From Brevibacterium sp. W7.2 (GTDB lineage Bacteria; Actinomycetota; Actinomycetes; Actinomycetales; Brevibacteriaceae): a stretch of 64,000 nucleotides of DNA. Of the stretch, positions 63,802-64,000 are shown piece after piece; within the stretch, counting starts at the first letter, position 1, and the number at the start of each line of letters is the position of its first letter. A program made the translations under genes and the position numbers. Under the pieces are notes generated by a model, which saw only the letters and a program-made list of their open reading frames with translations, ran no database searches and was not told where the DNA came from. The stretch is taken from NCBI RefSeq assembly GCF_018137945.1, contig NZ_CP073089.1, positions 1,116,001-1,180,000 of the forward strand, written 5' to 3'.

Positions 63802-64000
63802 ATGCCGCGCAGAACGACCGATTACCGCGGTCTCACCGAACTCAGTCGCGTCCGCCTGCTCGGAGCCGTCCAGCAGGGGCCCGACCGCACGCTCAAGGAC
63901 CTCGCCGAGGCGGTCGGCCTCCATATCAACACGGCCAGGGACCACCTCGGCGTCCTCATCGACGAAGGGCTCGTCAGCGCACGGCCGCAACCGTCGGGAA
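63802..64000 (+). CDS. ArsR-like HTH transcriptional regulator, N-terminal fragment
   Basis: First 66 codons of a winged-helix regulator cut by the window end. TELSRVRLLGAVQQG, then LKDLAEAVGLHINTARDHLGVLIDEGLV, the recognition region of ArsR-type proteins found in actinobacteria. ATG at 63802 with GAGGA 7 nt upstream. Divergent from flavohemoglobin. The effector domain is not visible. Confidence 0.75.
   Translation, partial: MPRRTTDYRGLTELSRVRLLGAVQQGPDRTLKDLAEAVGLHINTARDHLGVLIDEGLVSARPQPSG

Overview
The window is high-GC actinobacterial DNA with strong G/C third-position bias and many GTG/TTG starts. Signs of the lineage are the prfB-ftsE-ftsX-(M23 peptidase)-smpB-ssrA order, an nrdHIEF class Ib ribonucleotide reductase operon, a Tad pilus cluster, a PNP/phosphohexomutase pair beside cdd-deoA-deoC, and a tmRNA tag ending in TDFALAA. 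The best guess is a Micrococcales member close to Brevibacterium. This is inferred from gene order and protein style, not from a database search. The DNA looks chromosomal: no replication genes, integrase, intact insertion sequence or CRISPR array was seen.

Layout. 0-8.4 kb: the 5' part of an ABC-F gene, then a nucleoside uptake and salvage operon (BMP lipoprotein, double ATPase, two permeases, cdd, deoA, deoC). 8.5-9.5 kb: a VapBC-type toxin-antitoxin pair between two copies of a 70-bp palindromic repeat. 9.5-12.2 kb (minus): phospho-sugar mutase and purine nucleoside phosphorylase, divergent from an acetyltransferase. 13.2-21.9 kb (minus): tadA-tadB-tadC, a pilin-like peptide, two TadE-like pseudopilins and a TadG-like protein, followed on the same strand by an EssC/EccC-like FtsK/SpoIIIE ATPase. 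22.2-27.5 kb: prfB, ftsEX with its M23 partner, smpB and tmRNA.

27.5-33.9 kb: a stand-alone ThDP enzyme, an AT-rich regulatory stretch of roughly 0.6 kb, then a five-gene operon of three exported proteins with SipW/alternate-type signal sequences, an LPRTG wall-anchored protein and an ER-type (Ser/His) signal peptidase. This looks like a self-contained surface-fibre system with its own processing enzyme, and it is the most interesting locus in the window. 33.9-39.7 kb: sodium:solute symporter, ThDP-dependent decarboxylase-like enzyme and agmatinase/guanidinobutyrase-like ureohydrolase, divergent from a PucR regulator. The set suggests guanidino-compound (2-ketoarginine type) catabolism. 39.8-46.2 kb (minus): aminotransferase, then a MoxR-DUF58-VWA-VWA-TPR (Bat-like) membrane operon.

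46.7-50.7 kb: nrdHIEF behind two NrdR boxes 31 bp apart. 50.8-53.4 kb: a CsoR-type operator, a Met-rich membrane protein and a Tat-exported multicopper oxidase. 53.5-57.0 kb: small acidic protein, FUSC-type membrane protein, a 54-residue protein and a D,D-carboxypeptidase. 57.1-60.5 kb: sdhCDAB (minus). 60.9-62.0 kb: mannose-1-phosphate guanylyltransferase. 62.2-64.0 kb: flavohemoglobin divergent from a truncated ArsR-type regulator, with tandem 24-bp repeats and a dyad between them.
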